Counted from the stretch's first letter, positions 1-6,630 are shown. The stretch: DNA of 7,736 nucleotides from an uncultured Porphyromonadaceae bacterium (GCA_900549445.1 UROS01000113.1:1-7736), one strand, 5' to 3'. A program made the numbers and translations. Notes: generated by a model from the sequence alone, not told the origin.

Positions 1-254
1 TCAGATTATGAACAGGTTAGCGCAAAAATCCATCCACTCCGGCTTCACATTTGTTATTAAACAACCTCTAAAACTTTTCGGGCCGCCGGCTGTTATATAA
101 TATGATTGATTTGCATTGTGAAACCTTTCTCGGGATTCATCTTAACAAACGCATCATAATTAGGTTAAAGTGTTAAAAAGATGCCGCGAATACTACAATT
201 TTTATGGAAATTTCACACAAAATGGAATTCCATCGAAAAAAAGAGTAAAAAAAA
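1..254. other. Gene-free leader region
   Basis: I see no convincing gene in this AT-rich stretch. Short open frames touch the left edge: a plus-strand frame with its stop at 58-60, another with its stop at 98-100, and a minus-strand frame of 46 codons with its stop at 1-3. None has a recognisable protein motif, and the minus frame has no good start codon. The left-edge frames could be the tail of an upstream gene, but they cannot be told apart from chance. The part next to the promoter contains a 12-bp perfect palindrome, listed separately. Confidence 0.5.
222..233. promoter_or_regulatory. 12-bp palindrome upstream of the lipoprotein promoter
   Basis: ATGGAATTCCAT is a perfect 12-bp palindrome ending 21 nt before the -33 box of the promoter at 255-285. 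A related half-like sequence, ATGGAAATT, lies just upstream at 204-212. The position would suit an activator or repressor site, but a palindrome this short can occur by chance in AT-rich DNA, so this is only a candidate. Confidence 0.2.
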
Positions 255-285
255 TTTGGTATCTAATAAAAATGCACTACCTTTG
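255..285 (+). promoter_or_regulatory. Bacteroidetes-type sigma-ABfr promoter
   Basis: A TTTG -33 box (255-258) and a TACCTTTG -7 box (278-285) are separated by 19 bp. This matches the Bacteroides primary-sigma consensus (TTTG, 19-21 bp, TAnnTTTG) exactly. Transcription would begin around 291-293 and give an A/T-rich 5' leader of about 45 nt before the ATG at 337. The leader has no Shine-Dalgarno sequence, as is usual for the phylum. Confidence 0.85.
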
Positions 286-336
286 TACCGTTTTTGAAGC
301 TAAAGAAAATTGTTTTATTATTTAATCAAAAAGAAA

Positions 337-540
337 ATGAAAAAGTTAGTTTTATTACTCGCTGTTGTCTTCAGCGCATCACTTTTCTCTTGCGGTTCTT
401 CTGACAAAGCAGCTGAAGCTGCTGATACCACTGCTGTAGCAGAAGAAGTAGTAGAGGTACAGGAAGGAGTAGTTGACTCCGCTGCTGCTGCCGTTGATAG
501 CGCTGCTGCTACCGTTGATTCTACCGCTGTTAACCAGTAA
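337..540 (+). CDS. Small Ala-rich heptad-repeat lipoprotein
   Basis: A 67-residue predicted lipoprotein. The signal peptide starts MKKLVLLLAVVFSAS and runs into a lipobox, LFSC, with the lipidated cysteine at residue 19; the mature part is about 49 residues. The residues after Cys (GSSDK) only loosely resemble the Bacteroidetes surface-export signal, so the side of the outer membrane it faces is unclear. The middle is acidic (AEEVVEVQEG), and residues 46-66 form three VDS-type heptads rich in alanine, suggesting a helix. An in-frame TTG at 310 could extend the frame by nine residues, but the ATG at 337 puts the Lys-Lys n-region at the N terminus as expected and follows an A-rich tract. It has its own promoter and terminator, so it is probably monocistronic, and it converges on the operon to its right. 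Such small Ala/Asp/Val-rich lipoproteins are common in Bacteroidetes. The function is unknown. Confidence 0.85.
   Translation: MKKLVLLLAVVFSASLFSCGSSDKAAEAADTTAVAEEVVEVQEGVVDSAAAAVDSAAATVDSTAVNQ
472..534 (+). repeat. Three 21-nt tandem repeats encoding heptads
   Basis: Three consecutive 21-nt units (472-492, 493-513, 514-534) each begin GTTGA and encode V-D-S-A/T-A-A/V-x. The first two differ at a few positions and the third is more diverged. The repeat makes up the C-terminal third of the lipoprotein. The unit length keeps the frame, so copy number could vary between strains without breaking the gene. Confidence 0.75.
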
Positions 541-547
541 TAACGGT

Positions 548-564
548 ATCGCGTAAACCGCGAT
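548..564 (+). other. Small hairpin after the lipoprotein stop
   Basis: ATCGCG (548-553) and CGCGAT (559-564) form a perfect 6-bp stem around a 5-nt loop. It lies 7 nt after the TAA stop, which is followed directly by a second TAA. No T-run follows, so it is not itself a terminator. It may stabilise the 3' end of the mRNA or be incidental. Confidence 0.35.
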
Positions 565-586
565 TTCTAAACTACGAAATTAAATC

Positions 587-628
587 AAGCTGATTGCCCG
601 CATCTGCGAGCGACCAGCTTCTTTTTTT
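587..628 (+). terminator. Intrinsic terminator of the lipoprotein gene
   Basis: AAGCTG (587-592) pairs with CAGCTT (615-620), with further imperfect pairing inside, including CGC/GCG near the tip. A C and seven T residues (622-628) follow directly. A GC-containing stem followed by a T-run, about 47 nt after the stop codon, is a standard rho-independent terminator for the plus-strand gene. Confidence 0.8.
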
Positions 629-711
629 GTCCCGTCTTTCTTATAGATGAAATACAGGGTCAACTGCAAAATCCGGTTGAAATGTTAAGAAGCCGCCCGG
701 ATGTAAAATTA

Positions 712-724
712 GCGGCAGAGCCGC
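712..724. repeat. 5-bp GC hairpin in the left repeat copy
   Basis: GCGGC (712-716) and GCCGC (720-724) are perfectly complementary around an AGA loop. It lies in the outer part of the left copy. The equivalent part of the right copy is diverged and shorter, so this hairpin alone is weak evidence of function. Confidence 0.4.
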
Positions 725-734
725 CAATAATGCG

Positions 735-744
735 GCAGCGCTGC
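735..744. repeat. GC-rich palindrome in the left repeat copy
   Basis: GCAGCGCTGC is a perfect 10-bp palindrome. The matching place in the right copy (945-961) carries GCGCTGC, CCT, GCAGCGC, a related sequence arranged as a 7-bp stem with a 3-nt loop. The two copies therefore keep self-complementarity here while their sequences differ. Confidence 0.45.
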
Positions 745-757
745 ATTTCAATGATAG

Positions 758-796
758 CCACATGCAAGTGCCCCGTAGGTGGCACGCAGCATGTGG
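758..796. repeat. Left two-part hairpin with GTGCC/GGCAC core
   Basis: The outer stem is CCACATGC (758-765) with GCATGTGG (789-796). After an asymmetric internal loop (AA on one side, GCA on the other) comes the inner stem GTGCC (768-772) with GGCAC (781-785), capped by CCGTAGGT. All 13 stem pairs are Watson-Crick. The inner core and internal loop match the hairpin at 894-936 read on the opposite strand, but the outer stem differs and remains fully paired. Confidence 0.75.
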
Positions 797-818
797 TTTG
801 CAGATATATAGAAGAAAC

Positions 819-873
819 CGGCTGCGTAGTTGCCGCTCTTTCCCGCGAGAATTGAGCGGCAGCTACACAGCCG
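819..873. repeat. Central 20-bp stem-loop
   Basis: Arms 819-838 and 854-873 pair over 20 positions: CGGCTG/CAGCCG, a C-A mismatch, GTAG/CTAC, a T-G wobble, then TGCCGCTC/GAGCGGCA. That is 18 Watson-Crick pairs, one wobble and one mismatch, with a 15-nt loop at 839-853. No T-run follows on either strand, so it is not a simple terminator. It sits midway between the two inverted repeat copies and belongs to neither. Confidence 0.75.
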
Positions 874-893
874 AAGTAGCGGGGGAGGCCGTT

Positions 894-936
894 TACCCTA
901 AGCTGTGTGCCGCCTACGGGGCACTTGCTTAGGGTA
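894..936. repeat. Right two-part hairpin with GTGCC/GGCAC core
   Basis: The outer stem is TACCCTAAGC (894-903) with GCTTAGGGTA (927-936), ten perfect pairs. An internal loop (TGT against TT) leads to the inner stem GTGCC (907-911) with GGCAC (920-924), capped by GCCTACGG. Read on the minus strand this has the same internal loop and core as the hairpin at 758-796, with a single change (C for T) in the cap and one (A for G) in the RCA side of the internal loop. The outer stems are unrelated apart from the closing GC. Confidence 0.75.
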
Positions 937-944
937 TCATTGAG

Positions 945-961
945 GCGCTGCCCTGCAGCGC
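945..961. repeat. 7-bp GC hairpin in the right repeat copy
   Basis: GCGCTGC (945-951) and GCAGCGC (955-961) pair perfectly around a 3-nt CCT loop. It occupies the place of the palindrome at 735-744 in the left copy. Confidence 0.5.
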
Positions 962-1033
962 AGTTTGCGGCTACGCCACTATTTTTTAACAACCGGGGGG
1001 TTACATTGCCCCGATACATATTGCCCGTTTGAG

Positions 1034-1073
1034 CAAACAGCCCCGGTACGAATATTCGTACCGGGGCTGTTTG
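1034..1073. terminator. 40-bp perfect palindrome, probable bidirectional terminator
   Basis: Positions 1034-1053 are the exact reverse complement of 1054-1073. The stem contains AGCCCCGGTACG and its complement, with AAAC at one end and GTTT at the other. It starts 28 nt beyond the TGA stop of the minus-strand operon, and the TTT on the exit side forms a short U-tract within the stem end. A GC-rich stem with A-flank and T-flank at the end of an operon fits an intrinsic terminator that works both ways. The T-run is short, so a protein-binding site is an alternative. Confidence 0.7.
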
Positions 1074-1100
1074 GGGTCAAATTAAAGTAATTATTGCTTC

Positions 1101-3092
1101 TCAGATACCGATAGATTCGGCTATGATGTCGATGTTTTCTGCGAGTGAGGAGTTGTGTTTGCGCAGAGCGTTATACACCTCGATTTTCTTGCGGAGGGTG
1201 TCGCCCTGAGCGTTGACAGTGGCGTTGGCCTCGTCGAGAAGATCCTGACACTGTTTTACGGGAGCTTCGAGACCTTCTCTCGCTGCTTTGTTTATCTCGT
1301 TGATGTTGTCGGAAACCGACTGGCCTATGTTGTTTTCGAGTTCTATCTGCGAGTTGCGGATGCCTTCCTTCAGTTCGTTTACCAATTTCTTCTTCACTTT
1401 GTCCTCAAACATCGAGAAGGAGATTCCACCCGCGATGAGCGAAGCGATGAGCGACGCACCGACAATAATCGGAGCGGACAGGGGGTTGAAACAACTGATA
1501 ATGAATATGACGATGACGGCCACAACCTGCGCGACGAGCTGTGTTACCATCGCTTCCCATCCGAGCATGCCGCCCATATAACCACCAATGACGCCGCCGA
1601 CAAGACCTCCGATGGCGGAGAGGATGCGGTTGGCAGTACCTGCGTTGGTCTCTTCCGATACGTTTTCGCCGCTTATCGAGAGGTTCAGTTCGAGGCGGAT
1701 TCTTTTGAGGTCGTTTTCGTAGTCGTCGAGGTTCGCCTGCTGGCTCTTGGCAATCTGTACGATATTGGGTTTGAGGTAGTTCTCAACGAGGTCGGTGGTC
1801 CACTCGCCGATTTTGGTCTCGATATAGCCCTGAATGAACTTTGAGCACGCCTCGGTGTAGGCCACAACTGATGCTTTCGGGCTTGTGAGCTTGATTTCCT
1901 GCTCCTCGGTGGGCGCGAACTCCTGCGCCCAGCCTTCGATGTTGGGCAGAATTTCGTTGAGCAGGAATGAGCGGAAACGTGTCTTTGCGCCCTCCACGAG
2001 GTTGGCTGTGGCGAGCGAGAACTGCGCCGAGATGGCGTCGGCTTTCGCGCGGGCCTGTGTAAGGTTGTTCTGGGCGATGTGGATTTTGTTGGCGAGGTTG
2101 GCGGTGTCGGAGTTGGCGATGTCGATCTTGTCGTTGAGCATCTGGCCTATCTGGCGGTTGATGCGGCGCACCCCGTAGATAGCCTTTAGGAGCTTCATCT
2201 TGCCCTTTTCGTTGAAAAGAATTTCCTCCAGACGCTTTTCAAACGGCGGGAAGTTGCTGAGTTTGAGCAGTTCGGGCTTGTTGTTGGTCTTGCCCATGAG
2301 CGCCGGGAGGGAACCTACGAAGAAAATGCCGCTCTCACCGAGGTCAGTGAGTTTTTTCAGTATTTCGGTGTAGTGCTTGCGCACTTTCTCGGCCTCGTTG
2401 GTGCCGCACATCATGTCGTTGCTCAGAAGCACGTCGAAGTAGGTGATCACGAAGATGATGGAGCGGTAGCCGAGGGCACGCAGGCGCTCGATCTCCATCT
2501 TGTCGTAGGCGCAGTAGCACTGCTGCACGTTCATGCAGTAGATTATGGCGTCGGCTTTCGGAAGGTATTCCTGAGTGATGGTGTCGTGGCAGGTGGGGTC
2601 GTCGAGGCCGGGGGAGTCGACAAACATAATGCCGTGCTTGCACACGCTCAGCGGGTACTTGATGAGGATTTTCTTGTAGGGATTCGGTTTTTTCGCCTCA
2701 TCTTTTTTAGCGTTTTCGTGGTCGATGACTATGTATTTGCTCATGTCCTCGATCTTCACCTGAAGGGGCTTGGCTTTCGGGTCTTTCGGATAGAGAACGG
2801 CTTCTTCCTTCTCGGAGTAAATGATCTCGCCGATTACGGCAGTGGTGGGCTGCGGTTTGGCCGGCAGCAGCATCTTGCCCATCATGGCGTTGAGGAAGGT
2901 TGATTTTCCGCTCGAGAATTTGCCCATCACGAGCACACGCAGATTGTCGTCCGACAGCTGCGCGGTGGTCTCCTTAAGGGTTATCTCGATGCTTTTGTCG
3001 CTTGAATCGGCCTGCTCGGCGATACCTGTCTGAACCTTTACAAGTTCTTTCAGGTTTCCGCAGGCTTTCTTGAATTGTTCGGGTGAAAGCAT
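1101..3092 (-). CDS. Dynamin-family GTPase with three-segment membrane region
   Basis: 663 residues, the last gene of the operon. The N-terminal GTPase domain shows G1 GKFSSGKS (57-64), a switch I PTTA (82-85) and G3 DSPG (159-162). The G4 position reads TYFD (217-220), so the usual lysine of T/NKxD is replaced by Tyr. A long helical stretch follows (about 305-480). A Gly-rich hydrophobic region with three segments, about 488-511, 514-535 and 538-560, is probably a membrane-insertion module. A C-terminal helical part (about 563-660) probably folds back into the stalk. This layout is typical of bacterial dynamin-like proteins, which bind and reshape membranes on GTP hydrolysis. The ATG at 3090-3092 lies 6 nt after the preceding stop and follows TAATAAAATAAAC, a normal A/T-rich Bacteroidetes start region. 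The gene ends with TGA 28 nt before the palindromic terminator. The dynamin assignment is firm; the biological role is not. Confidence 0.92.
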   Translation of the reverse strand: MLSPEQFKKACGNLKELVKVQTGIAEQADSSDKSIEITLKETTAQLSDDNLRVLVMGKFSSGKSTFLNAMMGKMLLPAKPQPTTAVIGEIIYSEKEEAVLYPKDPKAKPLQVKIEDMSKYIVIDHENAKKDEAKKPNPYKKILIKYPLSVCKHGIMFVDSPGLDDPTCHDTITQEYLPKADAIIYCMNVQQCYCAYDKMEIERLRALGYRSIIFVITYFDVLLSNDMMCGTNEAEKVRKHYTEILKKLTDLGESGIFFVGSLPALMGKTNNKPELLKLSNFPPFEKRLEEILFNEKGKMKLLKAIYGVRRINRQIGQMLNDKIDIANSDTANLANKIHIAQNNLTQARAKADAISAQFSLATANLVEGAKTRFRSFLLNEILPNIEGWAQEFAPTEEQEIKLTSPKASVVAYTEACSKFIQGYIETKIGEWTTDLVENYLKPNIVQIAKSQQANLDDYENDLKRIRLELNLSISGENVSEETNAGTANRILSAIGGLVGGVIGGYMGGMLGWEAMVTQLVAQVVAVIVIFIISCFNPLSAPIIVGASLIASLIAGGISFSMFEDKVKKKLVNELKEGIRNSQIELENNIGQSVSDNINEINKAAREGLEAPVKQCQDLLDEANATVNAQGDTLRKKIEVYNALRKHNSSLAENIDIIAESIGI

Positions 3093-3098
3093 ATATGT

Positions 3099-4700
3099 TT
3101 ATTTTATTAGAAGTTCACAAAGCTGGTTGATGCGTCCCATGATGTTTTCCCACTTCGACGCCGAAGTGTTGAAAAGAGCGATTTCCTTTTCCTGAGCGAT
3201 TTCCTTTTCCGACTTCTCCATCCATTCCGACCGGACGGTGTGGAGCTGATTGACAAGCTCGGTCGACATTTCCTGGAGTTTCGGCTCGAAATCGGTGGCG
3301 AGTTTGAGCTGCGTGCGGTCCATGATGCCCGGAAGCGCCTTGCGCACCTCCTCGCGCGAGCCCTCGTTTTTCTTGCGCATGAACATCTCGGCGCCGATTC
3401 CCGAAATCATGCTCGCCGCCATCACTATGCCGCCGATTCCGGCGGTGGCGCAGAGTGCGCCGGCTCCGATTACGGTTGCCGCGGTGCCGATGCGGGTGAC
3501 GATTTTCAGCTTGTTGAGGTCGGCTATTTTCACTTCGGATGAATCTGTGGCTGCAGGAGCGGCGTTTATGTTGTCGGACTCGAAGAGGCTTGTAGCCAGC
3601 GACATCTTGCACTTGAATTTCTTGAGCAGCGTATCCTGAAGCCACTGCAGGGTCTTCATCAGCTGTTTGTTGAGCAGCTGAGTCATGCCCTGGGTCTCGC
3701 CCTTGACCATAGTCTCGAGGCGATAGGGGAGTTCCTTTTCCCAGTAGACTTTCACGTCGTTGCAAACGTCGATGTCGTGATTGAATGAGTGGAGCATGTC
3801 CTGTTTGCGGTCTTCGAGAAAACTCCGTACCTTATTGTATATCTCGAGCATCTGGCGGCGGAGTTCGGTCTCCACCTCAAGCCATTCGAGGCTTTTATCG
3901 CTGAGTTTCACACGCTTCTCCGTGGCTTTTTTCTCTATGTCCTCGCGCCGGGTCTCCACTTCCTGAATCTTGGCCTGACATTTCTCAAACATCTTGCTCA
4001 ATGTGATTCCGAGGAAGAAATTCTCGAATCCGGTGCGCGACGCCTTCACGTTTACTCCCTCCGCGAGCTTGCGCACCGCGTCGGCCACCGCCTTGCGGTT
4101 GTCGGGAGTATTGAGGTTGCCCTCCAGGCGCAGCAGCTCCACGCCGGGTATGTCGGCGAGGTTGCCTGTGACGTATTTTTCCACCTCGGCCAGATCGCCG
4201 GGCTGGAGCAGGTCGGAGTGGGTAAGTATCACCAGCGCAGGGGTTTTTACTTTGCTTATGAGGCGTATGAGCGTCAGGTCGGTCTGATTGAGCGCCGACT
4301 GGCTGTTGAGCAGGAATACGTAAGCGTCGCACTGCGAGAGCATTTTCAGCAGGTCTACCTGGGTGAGATTGTCGATGGCGATGTCCGACGACACCTCCAG
4401 AACTTCCACCTTATTGTCTTTCACCCACTGGTCGGCGGTCACTACGGTGCGGTATCCGGCTTTGTCGGCGCCCTTTTCGGCCACCACGCGGATACATTCG
4501 CCGCTGGGGATGGTGGAAGCGGGTTCCGCCACGCCTGCAACGGCGTTAATTACTGTTGTTTTTCCCGTATTAGTCTGGCCGATGATGCCTAAACGCAGCT
4601 CCTGAACATTGATGGAGGCGGCGTTGCGCGCGTATTCCTCGAAAAGCTCTGGGGCTCCGAGTTCGTCGGCAATCTGCTTAAGGATGGTTTCTGTGTCCAT
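3099..4700 (-). CDS. Dynamin-like GTPase homologue with degenerate G3
   Basis: 533 residues, the third gene of the operon. The P-loop is clear: GQTNTGKT (41-48). A possible switch I threonine is in STIPSG (62-67). A DxxG motif is missing: where G3 is expected the chain reads LEVSSDIAID (101-110). The G4 position is THSD (160-163), after the hydrophobic strand PALVIL. This looks like a nucleotide-binding protein whose hydrolysis may be impaired or depend on partners. Residues about 236-310 are charged and probably coiled coil. Residues about 400-440 form a hydrophobic Gly/Ala-rich hairpin followed by MRKK, and the C-terminal 450-530 is again helical. The size and membrane hairpin fit a short dynamin-like protein; a generic P-loop GTPase of the MMR_HSR1/IRG type is the alternative. 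The ATG at 4698-4700 is 17 nt from the preceding stop, so co-transcription with both neighbours is likely. Confidence 0.85.
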   Translation of the reverse strand: MDTETILKQIADELGAPELFEEYARNAASINVQELRLGIIGQTNTGKTTVINAVAGVAEPASTIPSGECIRVVAEKGADKAGYRTVVTADQWVKDNKVEVLEVSSDIAIDNLTQVDLLKMLSQCDAYVFLLNSQSALNQTDLTLIRLISKVKTPALVILTHSDLLQPGDLAEVEKYVTGNLADIPGVELLRLEGNLNTPDNRKAVADAVRKLAEGVNVKASRTGFENFFLGITLSKMFEKCQAKIQEVETRREDIEKKATEKRVKLSDKSLEWLEVETELRRQMLEIYNKVRSFLEDRKQDMLHSFNHDIDVCNDVKVYWEKELPYRLETMVKGETQGMTQLLNKQLMKTLQWLQDTLLKKFKCKMSLATSLFESDNINAAPAATDSSEVKIADLNKLKIVTRIGTAATVIGAGALCATAGIGGIVMAASMISGIGAEMFMRKKNEGSREEVRKALPGIMDRTQLKLATDFEPKLQEMSTELVNQLHTVRSEWMEKSEKEIAQEKEIALFNTSASKWENIMGRINQLCELLIK

Positions 4701-4717
4701 TTTATAAAATGTATAGA

Positions 4718-6628
4718 TTAGTTGTTTTTACTTATTTTCATCATGGCGAGTTCCTCGCTGAGCCGGTCGTGGATGTCGTCGAGGTTCGCTATGGTCTGCC
4801 TGGTGGTGGCAATTGAGGCGGTGAGTTCTTTCAGCCGCCTTTCCCGCTCGCTTATAAGCGCTTTCACCTGAGTGCCGTATTCTCTCACGTGGCGGTTGGA
4901 ATACGAGATGATGTAGTTCTGATAGCGTTTCACTATCTTGCTCAGCTCGGTGCGGGCGCGGGCGCTGATTTCGTCGAACTGTCTGCGGATGTCGGCTTTC
5001 ATCTGGGGGATGATTTTCTTTTTTGTCTCTTCGGTTCTGTCGCCGAACCAGCCGCCGCCGAAGAACCCGGCGATGCCGCCGATTACGGTGCCTATGGGGC
5101 CGCCGAGAAATGTTCCGGCTGTGGCTCCCGCCAGAATTCCGGCCATCAGAGAGTTGCCCTGAAAGTCACTGTCGGAGTTTACCACCGAACTCGAACTCTT
5201 GAAGTCGATGTTGAGAGCCGACACCCCCGACATCTCGATTTCAGGAGGTTCCGATTTCGGGGCGAGACCCGGGAATCCCTTGTATTGAGCGGTAAATTCC
5301 TTCTGCATCTGCCTGATGTTCCGCTTCAGGGGGTCGGTAAGGCGGGCGTTGATGCGGCGCATGAATTTGTCGACGGAAAGTTTTGCCCTTTGGGTCAGCA
5401 GCTTGAAAAGCGGATCTTTCACGTTGGTCTGGAACGTAGTGTTGGAAAACGAGGTCTGGGCTCTGACAAGCTCCTCCGCCCGGCGGCACACTTCCACTAT
5501 GTCGTCGGTAAAGGATATGCTTACGGTTGCGGCTGCGTCCGCGAGTTCCGCCGTATACTTGTTGGCGAGATTGCTGCAGACGGTCTCGATCTGAGCTATG
5601 CTGTTCTCATCGAGAAATTTCTTTTCGCGTGTCTGCGTCTCCTTGCGTTCGACGAGCGCCTCGCGGCATGCCGCCGTGCAGTTCCTCACGATGTCGTTCA
5701 CGTGCTCCCGGAGCACTAATTCTCGGTTTTTCTGAAGGTCGGACCACGTAGATGTCGCGAACCGGCGGAAATCCTTCTGCAGCTTTTCCCAGCGCTCCTC
5801 CATTCCCGGCGGAATCATCTTTACCGGAAGCATGGTTATGGCGCTCTCGCCGAAAAGTTTCGGCGAGTCCACACCGAGCTGCTCGCGGATTTTCCCCTCC
5901 ACGTAGGCGAGAGTCTCGGGCAGCTGACCCTCGGGGGTGTTGTCGACTTTCGTCACCACGTAGGTGCACCGGTGCAGACACCGCTTGAGGTTGGTGTTGA
6001 GAAAGCTTATGAGCGAGCCCGACATGGGCTGCTCCTGAGGGGTCAGCACGATGGCTGCGTCGGCCACGCTTTCCACCACCTGACGTGTGATTTCGGCATG
6101 GTTCGCCACCGAATCGGCGCCCGGATTGAATCCGGGAGTGTCGATAATCACTATCTTGGGCGGGATTTTCGAGTCGGGAATCCTGATGGTGAGTGCTTTC
6201 ACCGTCTGAGCCACCGTCTGGTGGGAGGTCACCGCGTCGATTATATTGCTGAGCGTGATGCACTTCACTTTGTGGTTCAACGCAAGATAGTCCGAGAGGC
6301 TCTGGTGGTTTCCGTCGGCGGCTATGAACTTGCGGCCGTCGAAAAACTCCACGTCGACCTGAAGCCGCGTGCCGCCCGACATGATGTAGGTCGCGCACGC
6401 AGTGGTCGGCATCACCGCCTCCTTAAGCAGCCTGAAGCCGAGAAGAGCGTTGATGAAAGTGCTCTTTCCCGAACTGAACTCCCCCACGAGGGCGAGATAC
6501 AGCTTGTCGTCGTCGAGTTTGTCCTCGGCGCGGTCCACTTCCCTCCAGATTGCGGCGCGGTCTTTTTCGGGCAGCAGAGTGTCGGCTATCTGGCGCAGAT
6601 ATTCTATTGTTTCCGGTAATTCAGGCAT
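4718..6628 (-). CDS. Canonical dynamin-family GTPase
   Basis: 636 residues, the second gene of the operon and the one with the most complete motif set. G1 is GEFSSGKS (49-56), switch I is PTTA (74-77), G3 is DTPG (163-166) and G4 is TKVD (226-229). After the GTPase domain comes a helical stalk region (about 280-450). A Gly-rich hydrophobic hairpin follows at about 494-527 (motifs such as GGPIGTVIGGIAGFFGGG), a likely membrane paddle as in bacterial dynamins. The C-terminal 585-632 is charged and has a coiled-coil look. The ATG at 6626-6628 is 2 nt past the TAA of the peptidase-like gene, so translation of the two is probably coupled. It is the best candidate for the active GTPase of a complex with the two downstream homologues, by analogy with LeoABC and the Campylobacter DLP pair. 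Family assignment is firm; cellular role is inferred. Confidence 0.94.
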   Translation of the reverse strand: MPELPETIEYLRQIADTLLPEKDRAAIWREVDRAEDKLDDDKLYLALVGEFSSGKSTFINALLGFRLLKEAVMPTTACATYIMSGGTRLQVDVEFFDGRKFIAADGNHQSLSDYLALNHKVKCITLSNIIDAVTSHQTVAQTVKALTIRIPDSKIPPKIVIIDTPGFNPGADSVANHAEITRQVVESVADAAIVLTPQEQPMSGSLISFLNTNLKRCLHRCTYVVTKVDNTPEGQLPETLAYVEGKIREQLGVDSPKLFGESAITMLPVKMIPPGMEERWEKLQKDFRRFATSTWSDLQKNRELVLREHVNDIVRNCTAACREALVERKETQTREKKFLDENSIAQIETVCSNLANKYTAELADAAATVSISFTDDIVEVCRRAEELVRAQTSFSNTTFQTNVKDPLFKLLTQRAKLSVDKFMRRINARLTDPLKRNIRQMQKEFTAQYKGFPGLAPKSEPPEIEMSGVSALNIDFKSSSSVVNSDSDFQGNSLMAGILAGATAGTFLGGPIGTVIGGIAGFFGGGWFGDRTEETKKKIIPQMKADIRRQFDEISARARTELSKIVKRYQNYIISYSNRHVREYGTQVKALISERERRLKELTASIATTRQTIANLDDIHDRLSEELAMMKISKNN

Positions 6629-6630
6629 GG

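Larger units (their letters stand above)
672..1000. repeat. Inverted pair of structured intergenic repeats
   Basis: This gene-poor stretch holds two related copies facing opposite ways. The left copy (about 672-796) read on the minus strand aligns with the right copy (about 894-1000) read on the plus strand. Shared blocks, in order, are the 20-base core CCTACGGGGCACTTG plus its flanks, TATCATTGA, a GC-rich palindromic block, a TTAACA block and ACCGG at the outer end. The GC-rich block is diverged and the right copy is shorter. Each copy folds into a hairpin (758-796 and 894-936). The flanks TCAATGATA (748-756) and TATCATTGA (935-943) can also pair, enclosing three hairpins in a junction. The element lies between two terminators, and I see no promoter or protein motif in it. 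It could be a REP-like or MITE-like mobile repeat, or a structured RNA. Confidence 0.65.

Noticed and set aside
1..141. Minus-strand frame of 46 codons ending exactly at the left edge, and two plus-strand frames entering from the left
   Set aside because: Stops at 1-3, 58-60 and 98-100 allow partial genes, but the sequences are short, mutually exclusive and without a recognisable motif, so none can be supported.
310..336. TTG start giving a nine-residue extension of the lipoprotein
   Set aside because: The extension would place FYYLIKKK ahead of a complete lipoprotein signal peptide that already begins MKK. The ATG at 337 is the better start.
758..936. CRISPR array or insertion sequence as explanation for the repeats
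   Set aside because: The repeats are an inverted pair rather than regularly spaced direct repeats, and no transposase or target-site duplication is visible.
660..1019. 119-residue minus-strand open frame across the intergenic repeat
   Set aside because: It lies wholly within the inverted repeat and hairpins, has no recognisable domain, many scattered Cys/Arg/Pro, and no promoter or start context. It is best explained as a by-product of the structured DNA.
1155..1844. 229-residue plus-strand open frame opposite the last operon gene
   Set aside because: Shadow of the dynamin-like gene, with no start context and no motif.
3789..4592. 267-residue plus-strand open frame opposite the third operon gene
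   Set aside because: No domain signature, and it overlaps a clear P-loop gene on the other strand. Long antisense frames of the same sort lie opposite all four operon genes, as expected from biased codon use.
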